From contig NZ_JAVCWH010000001.1 in NCBI RefSeq assembly GCF_030846195.1, forward strand, positions 186,001 through 250,000: a DNA stretch of 64,000 nucleotides. Direction: 5' to 3'. Shown one piece after another: positions 45,479 through 54,363 of the stretch; the stretch's first letter is position 1; each line of letters starts with the position of its first letter. The notes under the pieces were generated by a model. That model searched no databases and was not told the DNA's origin. It was given only the letters and a program-made list of their open reading frames with translations. Position numbers and translations under genes: made by a program. Source of the stretch: Paracoccus yibinensis. Its GTDB lineage: Bacteria > Pseudomonadota > Alphaproteobacteria > Rhodobacterales > Rhodobacteraceae.

Positions 45479-45650
45479 GGCGATGCTCCTTGGATAGCCA
45501 ATGTGGAATGGACGGAAAATAAGCGTCAAAGCGTGGTGATTCAACCGGATTTGATGATCGATACAGGGGTTGCAGACGGTTCCGGCGGCTTTTCGGCACG
45601 GTTTGCATGTGCCATAGCTTCGCGAAACCTTCTGCAAGGAACATTCTGTG

Positions 45651-46268
45651 ATGCGCATTCTTCTGGCCCTGATCCTGATTCTTGCCCTTGGGTTCGGCGG
45701 CTGGAGGCTCTGGCAGGGCAACCAGCCCGACAGCGGCGTCGTCCCGGCTAAGGAGCAGGCCGCATCGGATAGCCCCCCGGCCACCCAGGCGACCGATGCC
45801 GCCGCCGACGCAGCAGCAGATGCCGCGGCCGTGGCCGCGGATGTGGCGGCCGAGGCGGTTCAGGCATCGGAGGAAGCAGGCGTCGCCCCCGTCAGCGAGG
45901 CTGCCGCCGAGGCGGAGGCGGCCGCCGAAGCGGCGCTGAACGCGGCTGATCGCGCAGCAGACGCAGCGGCAACGGCGGCAGACAGGGCCTCTGCGCCCGT
46001 GGCCCAGGCAGCCCAGGATGCAGCGCAGGCGGCCAACGATGCCGCTGACGCCACCGATCAGGCCGCCACCGCCGCCATTGCCGCCACGCGGATCCAGTCG
46101 CTGCTGACGCCCGAAGGGTTCGACGCCGATCAGGTCACGCAGATCATCGACGGCGCCGCAATCGGCGAGGCGCAGAAGGCCACCCTGAAGCGCCTGATCG
46201 AAACGGCCGGTAACAATCCAGACCTGCTGCGGCAGGCCCTGGATCAGGTCAAGGCCGTGATGCCGTGA
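45651..46268 (+). CDS. Membrane-anchored Ala-rich coiled protein
   Basis: 205 residues. One N-terminal helix ([19 protein letters not shown]) anchors a long Ala/Asp/Glu-rich region (about 45-150, many [13 protein letters not shown] repeats), followed by a folded helical end ([20 protein letters not shown] to [13 protein letters not shown]). The repeats look like an elongated alpha-helical stalk. AAGGA 10 bases before ATG; GTG at 45648 is adjacent and equally possible. No family recognised. The stop overlaps the next GTG (GTGA). Confidence 0.7.
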   Translation: MRILLALILILALGFGGWRLWQGNQPDSGVVPAKEQAASDSPPATQATDAAADAAADAAAVAADVAAEAVQASEEAGVAPVSEAAAEAEAAAEAALNAADRAADAAATAADRASAPVAQAAQDAAQAANDAADATDQAATAAIAATRIQSLLTPEGFDADQVTQIIDGAAIGEAQKATLKRLIETAGNNPDLLRQALDQVKAVMP

Positions 46269-47134
46269 CCCTGCATCCGCCGCTGGCCGATTTCCTGAAA
46301 TCGCGCTCGGCCATCCTGTCGCGCGGTCCCCTGGCCATCATCCTGATCGAGGATGATGCCGTTGTGCAGGAAACGCTACAACACCATCTGGAAATCGGTT
46401 TTCGTCACATCCTGGCCCTGTCCCCTGCCCCGATCACCCTCCCGCCCGACACGGCAGGACGTGTCACCAACCTGCGGTGGAACACGCGTCAGACCGGTGC
46501 CCACCGGGACGCCGTCAATGCCGTGATCGCCGCTGTCCCTGCCGGAACCTGGCTTTATTACTGCTTCAATGCCGAGTTCCTGTTCTTTCCCTTTTCGGAA
46601 ACCCGCACCGTGGCCGAGCTTCTGTCCTTTCATGCCGAGGAACGACGCGACGCGATGCTGACCTATGTGGTTGACCTTTATGCCCCCGACCTGGAACGCC
46701 ATCCGAACGCCGTCAGCCTGGCCGAAGCGATGTTCGACCGGACGGGATATTTCGCGCTTGCGCGCAAGGACGGGAATGGCGTGGCACTGGACCGCCAGCT
46801 TGATTTTCACGGTGGTCTGCGCTGGCGCTTCGAGGAACACATACCCCCATCGCACCGCCGAATAGACCGCGTCGCCCTGTTCCGCAACGCACCGAAATTG
46901 CGTCTTGAGGCCGATCACCGGTTCTCAGTCCCGGAATACAACACCTATTCCTGTCCCTGGCACCACAACCTGACGGCGGCGATTGCGTCCTTCCGCGCGG
47001 CCAAGGCGCTGGCGACCAACCCCGGCTCGCGCGAGGCGATCCGCACCTTGCGGTGGAAGAATTCGGAACCCTTCCAATGGCGCGCGCAGCAGTTCATGGA
47101 CCTGGGGTTGATCGAGCCGGGACAGTGGTTCTGA
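46265..47134 (+). CDS. Glycosyltransferase family 2-like protein
   Basis: 289 residues. The N-terminal region (GPLAIILIEDDAVVQETLQHHLEIGFRHILAL) resembles a GT-A nucleotide-sugar fold, and RWNTRQTGAHRDAVNAV with WLYYCFNAEFLFFPF follows where the donor-site acidic residues normally sit; a clear DxD is not seen, only N-A-E. The C-terminus carries EYNTYSCPWHHNLTAAIASFRAA. Predicted soluble or peripheral. Assigned by fold-like pattern only; may be an inactive or unusual GT2. Coupled to the Ala-rich protein by GTGA. Confidence 0.5.
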   Translation: MTLHPPLADFLKSRSAILSRGPLAIILIEDDAVVQETLQHHLEIGFRHILALSPAPITLPPDTAGRVTNLRWNTRQTGAHRDAVNAVIAAVPAGTWLYYCFNAEFLFFPFSETRTVAELLSFHAEERRDAMLTYVVDLYAPDLERHPNAVSLAEAMFDRTGYFALARKDGNGVALDRQLDFHGGLRWRFEEHIPPSHRRIDRVALFRNAPKLRLEADHRFSVPEYNTYSCPWHHNLTAAIASFRAAKALATNPGSREAIRTLRWKNSEPFQWRAQQFMDLGLIEPGQWF

Positions 47135-47289
47135 AAGCCCCTCTCTGCCACGCCCGGTCGTCCGCCTGAGTTCTGACGGGGAACACAGGAGCCGTCGACC
47201 AAACGGAACGGCACGAAAGTCTGGTCTTCGGAACGCCCGGACCGTGCTAAGCTAGGATGCCGATACAGGCTTGACCGAGGGGGGGCGGA

Positions 47290-49020
47290 GTGGCCGATCG
47301 TCATCACGTCAGGGAAATCGAGCAGGTTCTTGACGGAACGCAGACCGGCCGCGACGGTTTCGTGGCGGCGTCCTGGCGGCGTTGCGTCGAACTTTACGGT
47401 ATGGACCCGTCGCGCAACGATCCGGCCCATATCGTCACCGAGGCCGAACTGCGCGATCATCGCAAGCAGGCGGAATGGATGATCGGGGCCGCGCGTTCCA
47501 GCCTGCAAAGCCTGTTCCGCCAAGTGGCAGGGCAGAACTATGTCCTGCTTCTGACAGACGCAAAGGGGATCTGCGTCGATTTCTTCGGGGACGACCTTTT
47601 CGTCAACGAACTGCGCGGCGCCGGGCTTTACCTCGGCTCTAACTGGTCCGAGGATCTGGCGGGCACCTGCGGCGTCGGGGCCTGCATCGTCACGCAGGAA
47701 CCCGTGACCGTTCATCAGGACGATCACTTCGGCAATGCCCATGTTTCGCTCAGCTGCACCGCAGCGCCGATCTTTGACAGCCTGGGTGGACTGGCCGCCG
47801 TGCTGGACATCTCGTTGCTGCGGTCGCCGACGCCGAAGCGCAGCCAGAACCTTGCGATGAGCCTTGTCACCAATGCCGCCCGGCGGGTCGAGATGGCGAA
47901 CCTGATGGCAGAGGGTCGCCGCGACTGGATATTGCGGCTGTCCGACAGCCCCGAATTCCTGGACGTGGACCCCGAGGCAGCCGTTCGCCTGGACGGGTCG
48001 GGACGCGTTCTCGGCTATACGCGGGCCGCGCGGCGTCTGTTTTCCGATGGCGGTCCCATCCTCGGGCGCCGCATCGACGAGGTTCTGGGAGTCACGGTCG
48101 ATGACCTGCCGGACCTGATGCGCGACCGCCCGACCGAAGATCGCATCATCGAATTGCAGGGCGGCGGCGCCCTGTTCGGCCATGCCATCGCGCCGCAGGC
48201 GCCGCGCACCGCGTTGCGCAGCAGCCGCCGCGACGGGCCTCTGGCGGGGCTGGCGGGCGACGATCCGGTGATGGAACAGCTTCTTGCGCGTGCGGCAAAG
48301 CTTGCACGGACCAGCGTGCCGCTGTTGATCACCGGCGAGACGGGGACCGGCAAGACGAAGCTTGCGCGCGCGATCCACATGGCCGGAACGGCAAGCGGGT
48401 TCCTGGGCCTCGACTGCGCAGCACTGTCCGCAGAGGCATTGCGCCAAGCCTGCGCCGATGTCAGCGGCCCCACCACGCTGCTGCTTCGCCGGATCGAAGA
48501 CCTGGGTGCCGACACGGCTGCCGCGCTGGCTGCAATCCTGGACAGCCGCAATTTCCTGAGGCCGCTTTCGACCACATGCGCCCCGCCCTCGGACCTGAAC
48601 CTGCCGCGGCCCCTGTTCCATCGTCTTGCGGGTGCCACGCTTTCCTTGCCGCCGCTGCGCCAAAGGCAGGATCTGGGAACAGTGCTGGACCGGCTTCTCC
48701 GGCGACGCGCACCCGACGACATGCGGCTGTCGCCATCGGCCCGCGCCGCCCTGCTGGGCCGCCACTGGCCCGGCAACCTGCGCGAGCTTGAACAGGTTCT
48801 CGATGTGGCGATCGCCCTTTGCGAGGGGCGCGTGATCGACCAGACCGATCTGCCCGAACCCGTCGATGCCACGCGCCGGGACAGCGAAGCGGACGAGCCG
48901 CTGGAGCAGGTCATGGAGGCCTGCGGGTGGAACATGTCCTGTGCCGCGCGCCGCCTGGGGGTCAACCGCTCGACCGTCCTGCGCCGTCTGCGCCGTGCCG
49001 GGTTGCAACCGCCGGGCTAG
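47290..49020 (+). CDS. AcoR-like Fis-family activator with degenerate AAA+ domain
   Basis: 576 residues from GTG. N-terminal GAF-like sensor (about 60-180; LLLTDAKGICVDFFGDD, and GTCGVGACIVTQEPVTVHQD, the AcoR hallmark), a PAS-like segment (about 210-300), AAA+ core and C-terminal Fis HTH (MEACGWNMSCAARRLGVNRS, 541-560). Walker A is intact (GETGTGKT, 349-356). The GAFTGA sigma-54 loop is absent, and the Walker B acidic pair is replaced (LLLRRIED, 397-404). The sensor II/arginine-finger region is also reduced. It probably activates the downstream monooxygenase and dehydrogenase genes, but not by classical sigma-54 remodelling. Confidence 0.85.
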   Translation: MADRHHVREIEQVLDGTQTGRDGFVAASWRRCVELYGMDPSRNDPAHIVTEAELRDHRKQAEWMIGAARSSLQSLFRQVAGQNYVLLLTDAKGICVDFFGDDLFVNELRGAGLYLGSNWSEDLAGTCGVGACIVTQEPVTVHQDDHFGNAHVSLSCTAAPIFDSLGGLAAVLDISLLRSPTPKRSQNLAMSLVTNAARRVEMANLMAEGRRDWILRLSDSPEFLDVDPEAAVRLDGSGRVLGYTRAARRLFSDGGPILGRRIDEVLGVTVDDLPDLMRDRPTEDRIIELQGGGALFGHAIAPQAPRTALRSSRRDGPLAGLAGDDPVMEQLLARAAKLARTSVPLLITGETGTGKTKLARAIHMAGTASGFLGLDCAALSAEALRQACADVSGPTTLLLRRIEDLGADTAAALAAILDSRNFLRPLSTTCAPPSDLNLPRPLFHRLAGATLSLPPLRQRQDLGTVLDRLLRRRAPDDMRLSPSARAALLGRHWPGNLRELEQVLDVAIALCEGRVIDQTDLPEPVDATRRDSEADEPLEQVMEACGWNMSCAARRLGVNRSTVLRRLRRAGLQPPG

Positions 49021-49022
49021 GC

Positions 49023-49060
49023 TGTTGCGCGGCGTTGCGCCTGCAACATGCCGCATTGCA
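49023..49060. promoter_or_regulatory. Inverted repeats upstream of the monooxygenase gene, candidate activator sites
   Basis: TGTTGC (49023-49028) with GCAACA (49043-49048), and an overlapping TGCAA (49042-49046) with TTGCA (49056-49060). They lie just after the activator stop and about 95-130 bases before the monooxygenase ATG. No -24/-12 (GG-N10-GC) element is visible between them and the gene. Confidence 0.4.
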
Positions 49061-49153
49061 GCGTTCGATTTTTCGCCCCTGCCGCCTTCATTTCCGTGGA
49101 TCGGGCGGCGAACCGATGCCGATACTCCTCCTCACATAAAGGGAGGAGAGGCA

Positions 49154-50953
49154 ATGCTTGATTCAACCGCAACATCCCGCACGCAGGTGGTGCTGGATAC
49201 ACTGAACACCGCGCTTGCTGCGGGCGATGTGGATGGCGTCAAGGCGCTGTTCGCCACCGACAGCTATTGGCGCGATCTGGTTTCCATCACCTGGAACCTG
49301 AAGACGGTCGAGGGACCGGAAGGCGTGGCCGACATGCTGTCCCGGCAGTTGGAACACACGAAACCCGGCAATTTCCAGATCCAGGACGGAGAGGTCCCTG
49401 CCGAGGAGGGCGGCGTGATCACCACCTGGATCACCTTCGAGACCAAGGCCGGGCGCGGCTGGGGCCTGATGAGGCTGAAGGACGACCGCATCTGGACCCT
49501 GCTGACAGCCCTGCAGGAGCTGAAGGGTTTCGAGGAAAACCGGGGCAAGCGCCGTCCGATGGGTGCCGAACACGGGGCGCAGAAGAACCGCCAGTCCTGG
49601 AAGGAACGCCGAGAGGCCGAGGAAGCCCGGCTGGGCTATGAGGTCCAGCCCTATACTGTCATCGTGGGCGGCGGCCAGGGGGGCATCGCGCTTGGCGCAA
49701 GGCTGCGGCAACTGGGCGTGCCGGCCATCGTCCTGGACAAGCACGACCGGCCCGGCGACCAGTGGCGCAGCCGCTACAAATCGCTGTGTCTTCACGATCC
49801 GATCTGGTACGACCACCTGCCCTATATCAAGTTTCCCGACAACTGGCCCGTCTTCACGCCCAAGGACAAGATCGGCGACTGGCTGGAAATGTATACCAAG
49901 GTCATGGAGATCAACTACTGGACCCGATCCGAGGTGCAGTCGGCCAGCTATGACGAGGTTTCCGGCACCTGGACAGTAAAGGTCAACCGCGACGGCGAAC
50001 AGGTGACGCTGAAGCCCACGCAGTTGGTGCTGGCCACCGGCATGTCGGGCAAGCCGAACATGCCGAAATTTCCTGGCATGGACAGCTTCAAGGGCGAAAT
50101 CCAGCATTCGTCGCAGCACGAGGGGCCGGATGCCTGGACCGGCAAGAAGGTCGTCGTGGTCGGCTCCAACAACTCGGCCCACGACATCTGCGCCGCGCTG
50201 TGGGAAGCGGATGCCGACGTCACGATGGTGCAACGCTCATCCACCCATATCGTCCGGTCCGACACCCTGATGGAGATCGGGCTTGGCGGTCTTTATTCCG
50301 AAGATGCGGTGGCAAACGGCGTGACGACCGAAAAGGCCGACATGATCTTCGCCTCGCTGCCCTATCGGATCATGCACGAATTCCAGATCCCGCTTTACGA
50401 CCAGATGCGCGAACGGGACGCGGAATTCTATGCCGGGCTTGAGAAGGCGGGGTTCCAGCTTGACTGGGGCGACGACGGATCGGGCCTGTTCATGAAATAC
50501 CTGCGGCGCGGCTCGGGCTATTACATCGACGTGGGGGCCAGCCAGCTGATCATCGACGGCGAGGTGAAGCTGGTCCAAGGCCAGGTCGATCATTTCGAGG
50601 AAGATGCCGTCGTGCTGACGGACGGGACCCGGCTGCCAGCCGATCTTGTCGTCATGGCGACGGGATATGGCAGCATGAACGGCTGGGCCGCAGACCTGAT
50701 CAGCCCCGAGGTCGCGGACAAGGTCGGCAAGGTCTGGGGCCTGGGGTCGGACACCACCAAGGATCCCGGCCCGTGGGAGGGCGAGCAGCGCAACATGTGG
50801 AAGCCCACGCAGCAGGAAAACCTGTGGTTCCACGGCGGCAACCTGCATCAGTCGCGCCACTACTCGCTTTACTTGGCCCTTCAGCTCAAGGCCCGGATGG
50901 AGGGGTTGGAGACCCCCGTCTATGGCCTACAACAGGTCCATCACCTGTCGTGA
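49154..50953 (+). CDS. NTF2-like domain fused to flavin-containing monooxygenase
   Basis: 599 residues. Residues about 1-130 are an NTF2/SnoaL-like cone (LDTLNTALAAGDVDGVKALF, AADSYWRDL-type). Then a two-dinucleotide-binding monooxygenase: FAD site VIVGGGQGGIALGARL (about 170), the FMO fingerprint FKGEIQHSSQH (about 311; last position His, not Tyr/Phe as in FMOs nor Trp as in Baeyer-Villiger enzymes), NADPH site VVGSNNSAHD where the second Gly is Asn, and VMATGYGSMNGW at the end. GGAGGAGAGG upstream. The substrate is unknown. Forms an operon-like pair with the butanediol-type dehydrogenase. Confidence 0.88.
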   Translation: MLDSTATSRTQVVLDTLNTALAAGDVDGVKALFATDSYWRDLVSITWNLKTVEGPEGVADMLSRQLEHTKPGNFQIQDGEVPAEEGGVITTWITFETKAGRGWGLMRLKDDRIWTLLTALQELKGFEENRGKRRPMGAEHGAQKNRQSWKERREAEEARLGYEVQPYTVIVGGGQGGIALGARLRQLGVPAIVLDKHDRPGDQWRSRYKSLCLHDPIWYDHLPYIKFPDNWPVFTPKDKIGDWLEMYTKVMEINYWTRSEVQSASYDEVSGTWTVKVNRDGEQVTLKPTQLVLATGMSGKPNMPKFPGMDSFKGEIQHSSQHEGPDAWTGKKVVVVGSNNSAHDICAALWEADADVTMVQRSSTHIVRSDTLMEIGLGGLYSEDAVANGVTTEKADMIFASLPYRIMHEFQIPLYDQMRERDAEFYAGLEKAGFQLDWGDDGSGLFMKYLRRGSGYYIDVGASQLIIDGEVKLVQGQVDHFEEDAVVLTDGTRLPADLVVMATGYGSMNGWAADLISPEVADKVGKVWGLGSDTTKDPGPWEGEQRNMWKPTQQENLWFHGGNLHQSRHYSLYLALQLKARMEGLETPVYGLQQVHHLS

Positions 50954-51012
50954 AGCCTTTTTAGCCCGGCTGTATCGGCCGGGCGTGCCATATCCAAGCG
51001 TTGGAGAAGAAG

Positions 51013-52062
51013 ATGAAAGCAGCACGTTGGCACGGCGTGAAGGACATCCGCGTCGAAGAGGTGCCGGAGCCGAACCCAGGTCCGGGCGAAGTCAAGGTCA
51101 AGGTCGCCTGGACCGGCATCTGTGGCAGCGACCTGCATGAATATCTGGCAGGCCCGATCTTCGTGCCGGTGGAAAAGGATCACCCGCTCAGCCATGACAA
51201 GGCACCGATCACCATGGGCCACGAATACTGCGGCACCGTGACCGGGTTGGGCGAGGGCGTCACCAACGTCGCGGTCGGCGACCGCGTGGCGATCGAGCCG
51301 ATCTTTGCCTGCGGCACCTGTGCCGCCTGCCTCGAAGGCAAGTACAACCTGTGCGACTCGCTGGGTTTTGTCGGCCTGTCGGGCGGACACGGGGGCTTTG
51401 CCGCCTATTCCGTGGTGCCCGCGCGCATGGTCCACAAGATGCCGGAAGGGCTGTCGATGGAACAGGGCGCGCTTGTGGAACCGGCTGCCGTGGCGCTGCA
51501 CGCCGTCCGGCTGTCGAAGATCAAGGCCGGTGACACGGCGGCGGTCTTTGGTGCCGGTCCGATCGGGCTGCTGGTGCTCGAGGCATTGCGGGTTGCCGGG
51601 GCGGCGCAGATCCATGTGGTGGAGCCGTCCGAGGTGCGACGGCGGAAAGCACTGGAACTTGGCGCCACCACGGCCACGGATCCGACGGCGGCGGATGCCG
51701 TGGACCTGATCCGAAAGGCAACGGGCGGTGTGCATGTGGCCTTCGAGGTGACAGGTGTGCCGCAGGTTCTTGCGCAATGCATCAACGCCACCCGGCACGA
51801 GGGCCAGACCCTGATCGTGTCAATCTGGGAAACCGACGCCGGCTTCCAGCCCAATACGGTCGTGCTGAAGGAACGTCAGCTTCAGGGCACCATCGCCTAT
51901 CGCAACGTCTATCCCGCCGTCATGGAGCTGATGACCCAGGGCTATTTCAGCGCGGACAAGCTGGTGACGAGGCGCATCGCGATCAACGATATCGTGGATG
52001 AGGGATTCGAGGCCTTGGCGAGCCAGAAATCCCATGTGAAGATCCTGGTCGAGGCGCCCTGA
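51013..52062 (+). CDS. Zinc-dependent 2,3-butanediol dehydrogenase-type alcohol dehydrogenase
   Basis: 349-residue medium-chain dehydrogenase. Catalytic zinc ligands Cys37, His70 and Glu71 (TGICGSDLHEY, GHEYCGTV), structural zinc Cys100, 103, 106 and 114, and NAD site VFGAGPIGLLVLEAL with an acidic residue after the second strand (VVEPSEVRRRK), pointing to NAD. LHEYLAGP and the VEKDHPLS segment are typical of (R,R)-butanediol dehydrogenases that interconvert acetoin and 2,3-butanediol. ATG at 51013 follows GGAG; 60 bases after the monooxygenase. Role with that enzyme is inferred. Confidence 0.87.
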   Translation: MKAARWHGVKDIRVEEVPEPNPGPGEVKVKVAWTGICGSDLHEYLAGPIFVPVEKDHPLSHDKAPITMGHEYCGTVTGLGEGVTNVAVGDRVAIEPIFACGTCAACLEGKYNLCDSLGFVGLSGGHGGFAAYSVVPARMVHKMPEGLSMEQGALVEPAAVALHAVRLSKIKAGDTAAVFGAGPIGLLVLEALRVAGAAQIHVVEPSEVRRRKALELGATTATDPTAADAVDLIRKATGGVHVAFEVTGVPQVLAQCINATRHEGQTLIVSIWETDAGFQPNTVVLKERQLQGTIAYRNVYPAVMELMTQGYFSADKLVTRRIAINDIVDEGFEALASQKSHVKILVEAP

Positions 52063-52071
52063 TGAAACGAT

Positions 52072-52100
52072 GCAGGGCGCGGTCAGATCCCGCGCCCTGC
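52072..52100 (+). terminator. Hairpin after the butanediol-dehydrogenase-type gene
   Basis: Perfect 11-bp GC-rich stem (52072-52082 with 52090-52100), 7-base loop, then a T-containing but broken run (TGGTCCTTGTCT). Likely ends the monooxygenase/dehydrogenase transcript. Confidence 0.6.
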
Positions 52101-52169
52101 TGGTCCTTGTCTGATCTTCCAGGTTCAACGATGGGCTGCGATCCTGCGTCCATCGCACTTTCGCATGAC

Positions 52170-52193
52170 GGGAACCCGGCGGTGCGGGTTCCC
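52170..52193 (-). terminator. Hairpin after glpV
   Basis: GGGAACCCG (52170-52178) and CGGGTTCCC (52185-52193) pair over 9 bp with a 6-base loop, 15 bases past the glpV stop. No T-run, so it may work as a 3' stabiliser of the long glp transcript rather than an intrinsic terminator. Confidence 0.45.
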
Positions 52194-52207
52194 AAGCGGA
52201 AGACCTG

Positions 52208-53923
52208 TCACTGCTGCCAGCTTTTCACCAACTCGTCATAGCTGATGGTTTCCGGCTGCGGATCCTCGTTTTCAAGCTTCAGTTGCGGTGCAAGGCTGCC
52301 ATTTTCCTTGGCATAGTTGTTCCACCATTCAAGGTCATGCTCCTCGGCCATCTTCGGGCCGATGTCGCCCTGGACGCCTGCGCGCTCCAACCGCTCCATC
52401 ACCTTTTCCTGCTCGGCACACAGGCTGTCCATCGCCTCTTGCGGGGTCTTGGCGCCCGAGGCCGCGTCCCCGATGGCCTGCCACCAAAGCTGCGCAAGCT
52501 TCGGATAATCCGGCACGTTGGTGCCCGTGGGCGACCACTGCAACCGTGCAGGGCTGCGATAGAACTCGATCAACCCGCCCAACTTGGGCGCGCGTTCGGT
52601 GAAGGATTCGTGGTCCAGCGTGGACTGGCGGATGAAGGTCAGGCCGACATGGCTTTTCTTCACGTCCACCGTTTTCGAGGTCACGAACTGCGCATAAAGC
52701 CAGGCGGCCTTGGCACGGTCGTCGGGCGTCGATTTCAGCAGCGTCCAAGACCCTGCGTCCTGATAGCCCAGCTTCATGCCGTCCTGCCAATAGGCGCCGT
52801 GGGGCGAGGGGGCAAAGCGCCATTTCGGCGTCCCGTCCTCGTTCACCACCGGCAGGCCTTCCTTGACGAAATCGGCGGTGAAGGCGGTATAGGTGAACAT
52901 CTGCTGCGCAACTTCACCTTGGCTGGGAACCGGGCCGCTTTCGCTGAAGGTCATCCCCTGTGCGGCGGGGGGTGCATATTTCGTCATCCAGTCCAGGTAC
53001 TTCTGGATGGCGTACACGGCAGCCGGGCCGTTGGTGTCGCCGCCGCGCGCCACGCAGCTGCCCACGGGGCGGCTGTTCTCATCGACGCGGATGCCCCATT
53101 CGTCCACCGGCAAGCCGTTCGGAATGCCCTTGTCGCCGTTCCCGGCCATCGACAGCCAGGCATCGGTGAAGCGCCAGCCAAGGCTGGGGTCCTTCTTGCC
53201 ATAGTCCATGTGGCCATAGACCTGCTTGCCGTCGATCTCGCGGCCCGTGAAGAACTCGGCGATATCCTCATAGGCCGACCAGGTAACAGGCACGCCCAGG
53301 TCATAGCCGTATTTTTCCTTGAACTCGGCCTTGTTCGTCTCGTCGTCGAACCAGTCCTTGCGGAACCAGTAAAGGTTGGCGAACTGCTGGTCAGGCAGCT
53401 GGTAAAGGTTGCCGTCCGGCGCGGTGGTGAAGGACTTGCCGATAAAGTCGTCGATGTCGAGGTTGGGGTTCGTCACGTCCGCCCCGGCATTCGCCATCCA
53501 GTCGGTCAGGTTGCGGGCCTGCTGGTAACGCCAATGCGTGCCGATCAGGTCGCTGTCGTTGACATAGGCGTCATAGATGTTCTCGCCCGACTGCATCTGA
53601 GTCTGCAGCTTTTCCACCACGTCCCCTTCGCCGATCAGGTCATGGGTGACCTTGATGCCGGTGATGGCCGTGAAGGCGGGGGCAAGCGTCTTGGATTCGT
53701 ATTCGTGCGTGGTGATGGTTTCGGACACCACCTTGATTTCCATCCCTGCGAAGGGCTGGGCAGCGTCGATGAACCACTGCATCTCGGCCTCTTGCGCGGC
53801 GCGGTCCAGGCTGGACAGCTCGCCGATCTCGGCGTCGAGGAAGGCCTTTGCCTCCTCCATGCCGGCCTGCGCGCCGGTGACCATCAGCGCAAGGCTCATG
53901 GCCGTCGTCAGGTAGAACTTCAT
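52208..53923 (-). CDS. glpV: Glycerol ABC transporter substrate-binding protein
   Basis: 571 residues. Signal peptide KFYLTTAMSLALMVTGAQA, then a large periplasmic binding protein (family 1-like) with LAPAFTAITGIKVTHDLIGEGDVVEKLQTQMQSG-type core and ARNLTDWMANAGADVTNPNLD. Size and order match GlpV of the Rhizobium glpSTPQUV system, the high-affinity glycerol receptor. GGAGGAG precedes the ATG. A 5-bp hairpin lies between glpU and glpV (53942-53956), perhaps raising glpV output relative to the membrane genes. Last gene of the operon. Confidence 0.9.
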   Translation of the reverse strand: MKFYLTTAMSLALMVTGAQAGMEEAKAFLDAEIGELSSLDRAAQEAEMQWFIDAAQPFAGMEIKVVSETITTHEYESKTLAPAFTAITGIKVTHDLIGEGDVVEKLQTQMQSGENIYDAYVNDSDLIGTHWRYQQARNLTDWMANAGADVTNPNLDIDDFIGKSFTTAPDGNLYQLPDQQFANLYWFRKDWFDDETNKAEFKEKYGYDLGVPVTWSAYEDIAEFFTGREIDGKQVYGHMDYGKKDPSLGWRFTDAWLSMAGNGDKGIPNGLPVDEWGIRVDENSRPVGSCVARGGDTNGPAAVYAIQKYLDWMTKYAPPAAQGMTFSESGPVPSQGEVAQQMFTYTAFTADFVKEGLPVVNEDGTPKWRFAPSPHGAYWQDGMKLGYQDAGSWTLLKSTPDDRAKAAWLYAQFVTSKTVDVKKSHVGLTFIRQSTLDHESFTERAPKLGGLIEFYRSPARLQWSPTGTNVPDYPKLAQLWWQAIGDAASGAKTPQEAMDSLCAEQEKVMERLERAGVQGDIGPKMAEEHDLEWWNNYAKENGSLAPQLKLENEDPQPETISYDELVKSWQQ

Positions 53924-53961
53924 GTCTTCTCCTCCCCAGGATGGGCCTTGGCGGCCCGTTT

Positions 53962-54363
53962 TCACACCCAGCGGAACACCGCCGCGGCGTAGATCAGTGA
54001 CAGGATCAATCCTCCCCAGGCGGGCGTTCCGCCGAAACCCAGCCAGGCAAGGTTGATGAAGGCAGAGCCGAGCAGGCTGATGAACAGCCTGTCGCCCCGG
54101 GTCGTCCATATCCCCAGAAGCCCCTTGCGCGGCGTTTCCGGGGACCGGATGGCAAGCCAGGTGAAGGCCAGCAGCAGCGCCGCGATCACCCAGAAGAACA
54201 GCGCGGTCGGAAAGGTCCAGGCCATCCAGCCGCCGGGATTGAGGCTTTCGGTCCATTCCCGCACCCCGTCCTCGGACGGGACCAGCATGACAAGCCAGGC
54301 CAGCACGGCCAGCATCAGCAGGGCGGCGGCCAGGAAACCCGTTGTGAGGGAACGGCTGCGCAT
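53962..54363 (-). CDS. glpU: Glycerol transporter accessory membrane protein (DUF2160)
   Basis: 133 residues with about four hydrophobic helices (FLAAALLMLAVLAWLVMLVP, TALFFWVIAALLLAFTWLA, LGSAFINLAWLGFGG, LILSLIYAAAVFRWV). It matches GlpU/DUF2160, a small protein required with the permeases of the rhizobial glycerol ABC transporter, of unknown biochemical role. ATG shares a base with the glpQ stop (TGATG), and glpV follows after 38 bases. Confidence 0.85.
   Translation of the reverse strand: MRSRSLTTGFLAAALLMLAVLAWLVMLVPSEDGVREWTESLNPGGWMAWTFPTALFFWVIAALLLAFTWLAIRSPETPRKGLLGIWTTRGDRLFISLLGSAFINLAWLGFGGTPAWGGLILSLIYAAAVFRWV

Noticed and set aside
46945..49056. 703-codon open frame on the minus strand
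   Set aside because: Antisense to the AcoR-like activator and the end of the GT2-like gene; no domain.
49061..49153. Search for a sigma-54 -24/-12 promoter before the monooxygenase gene
   Set aside because: No TGGCA-N5/6-TTGC-like pair with GG-N10-GC spacing was found.
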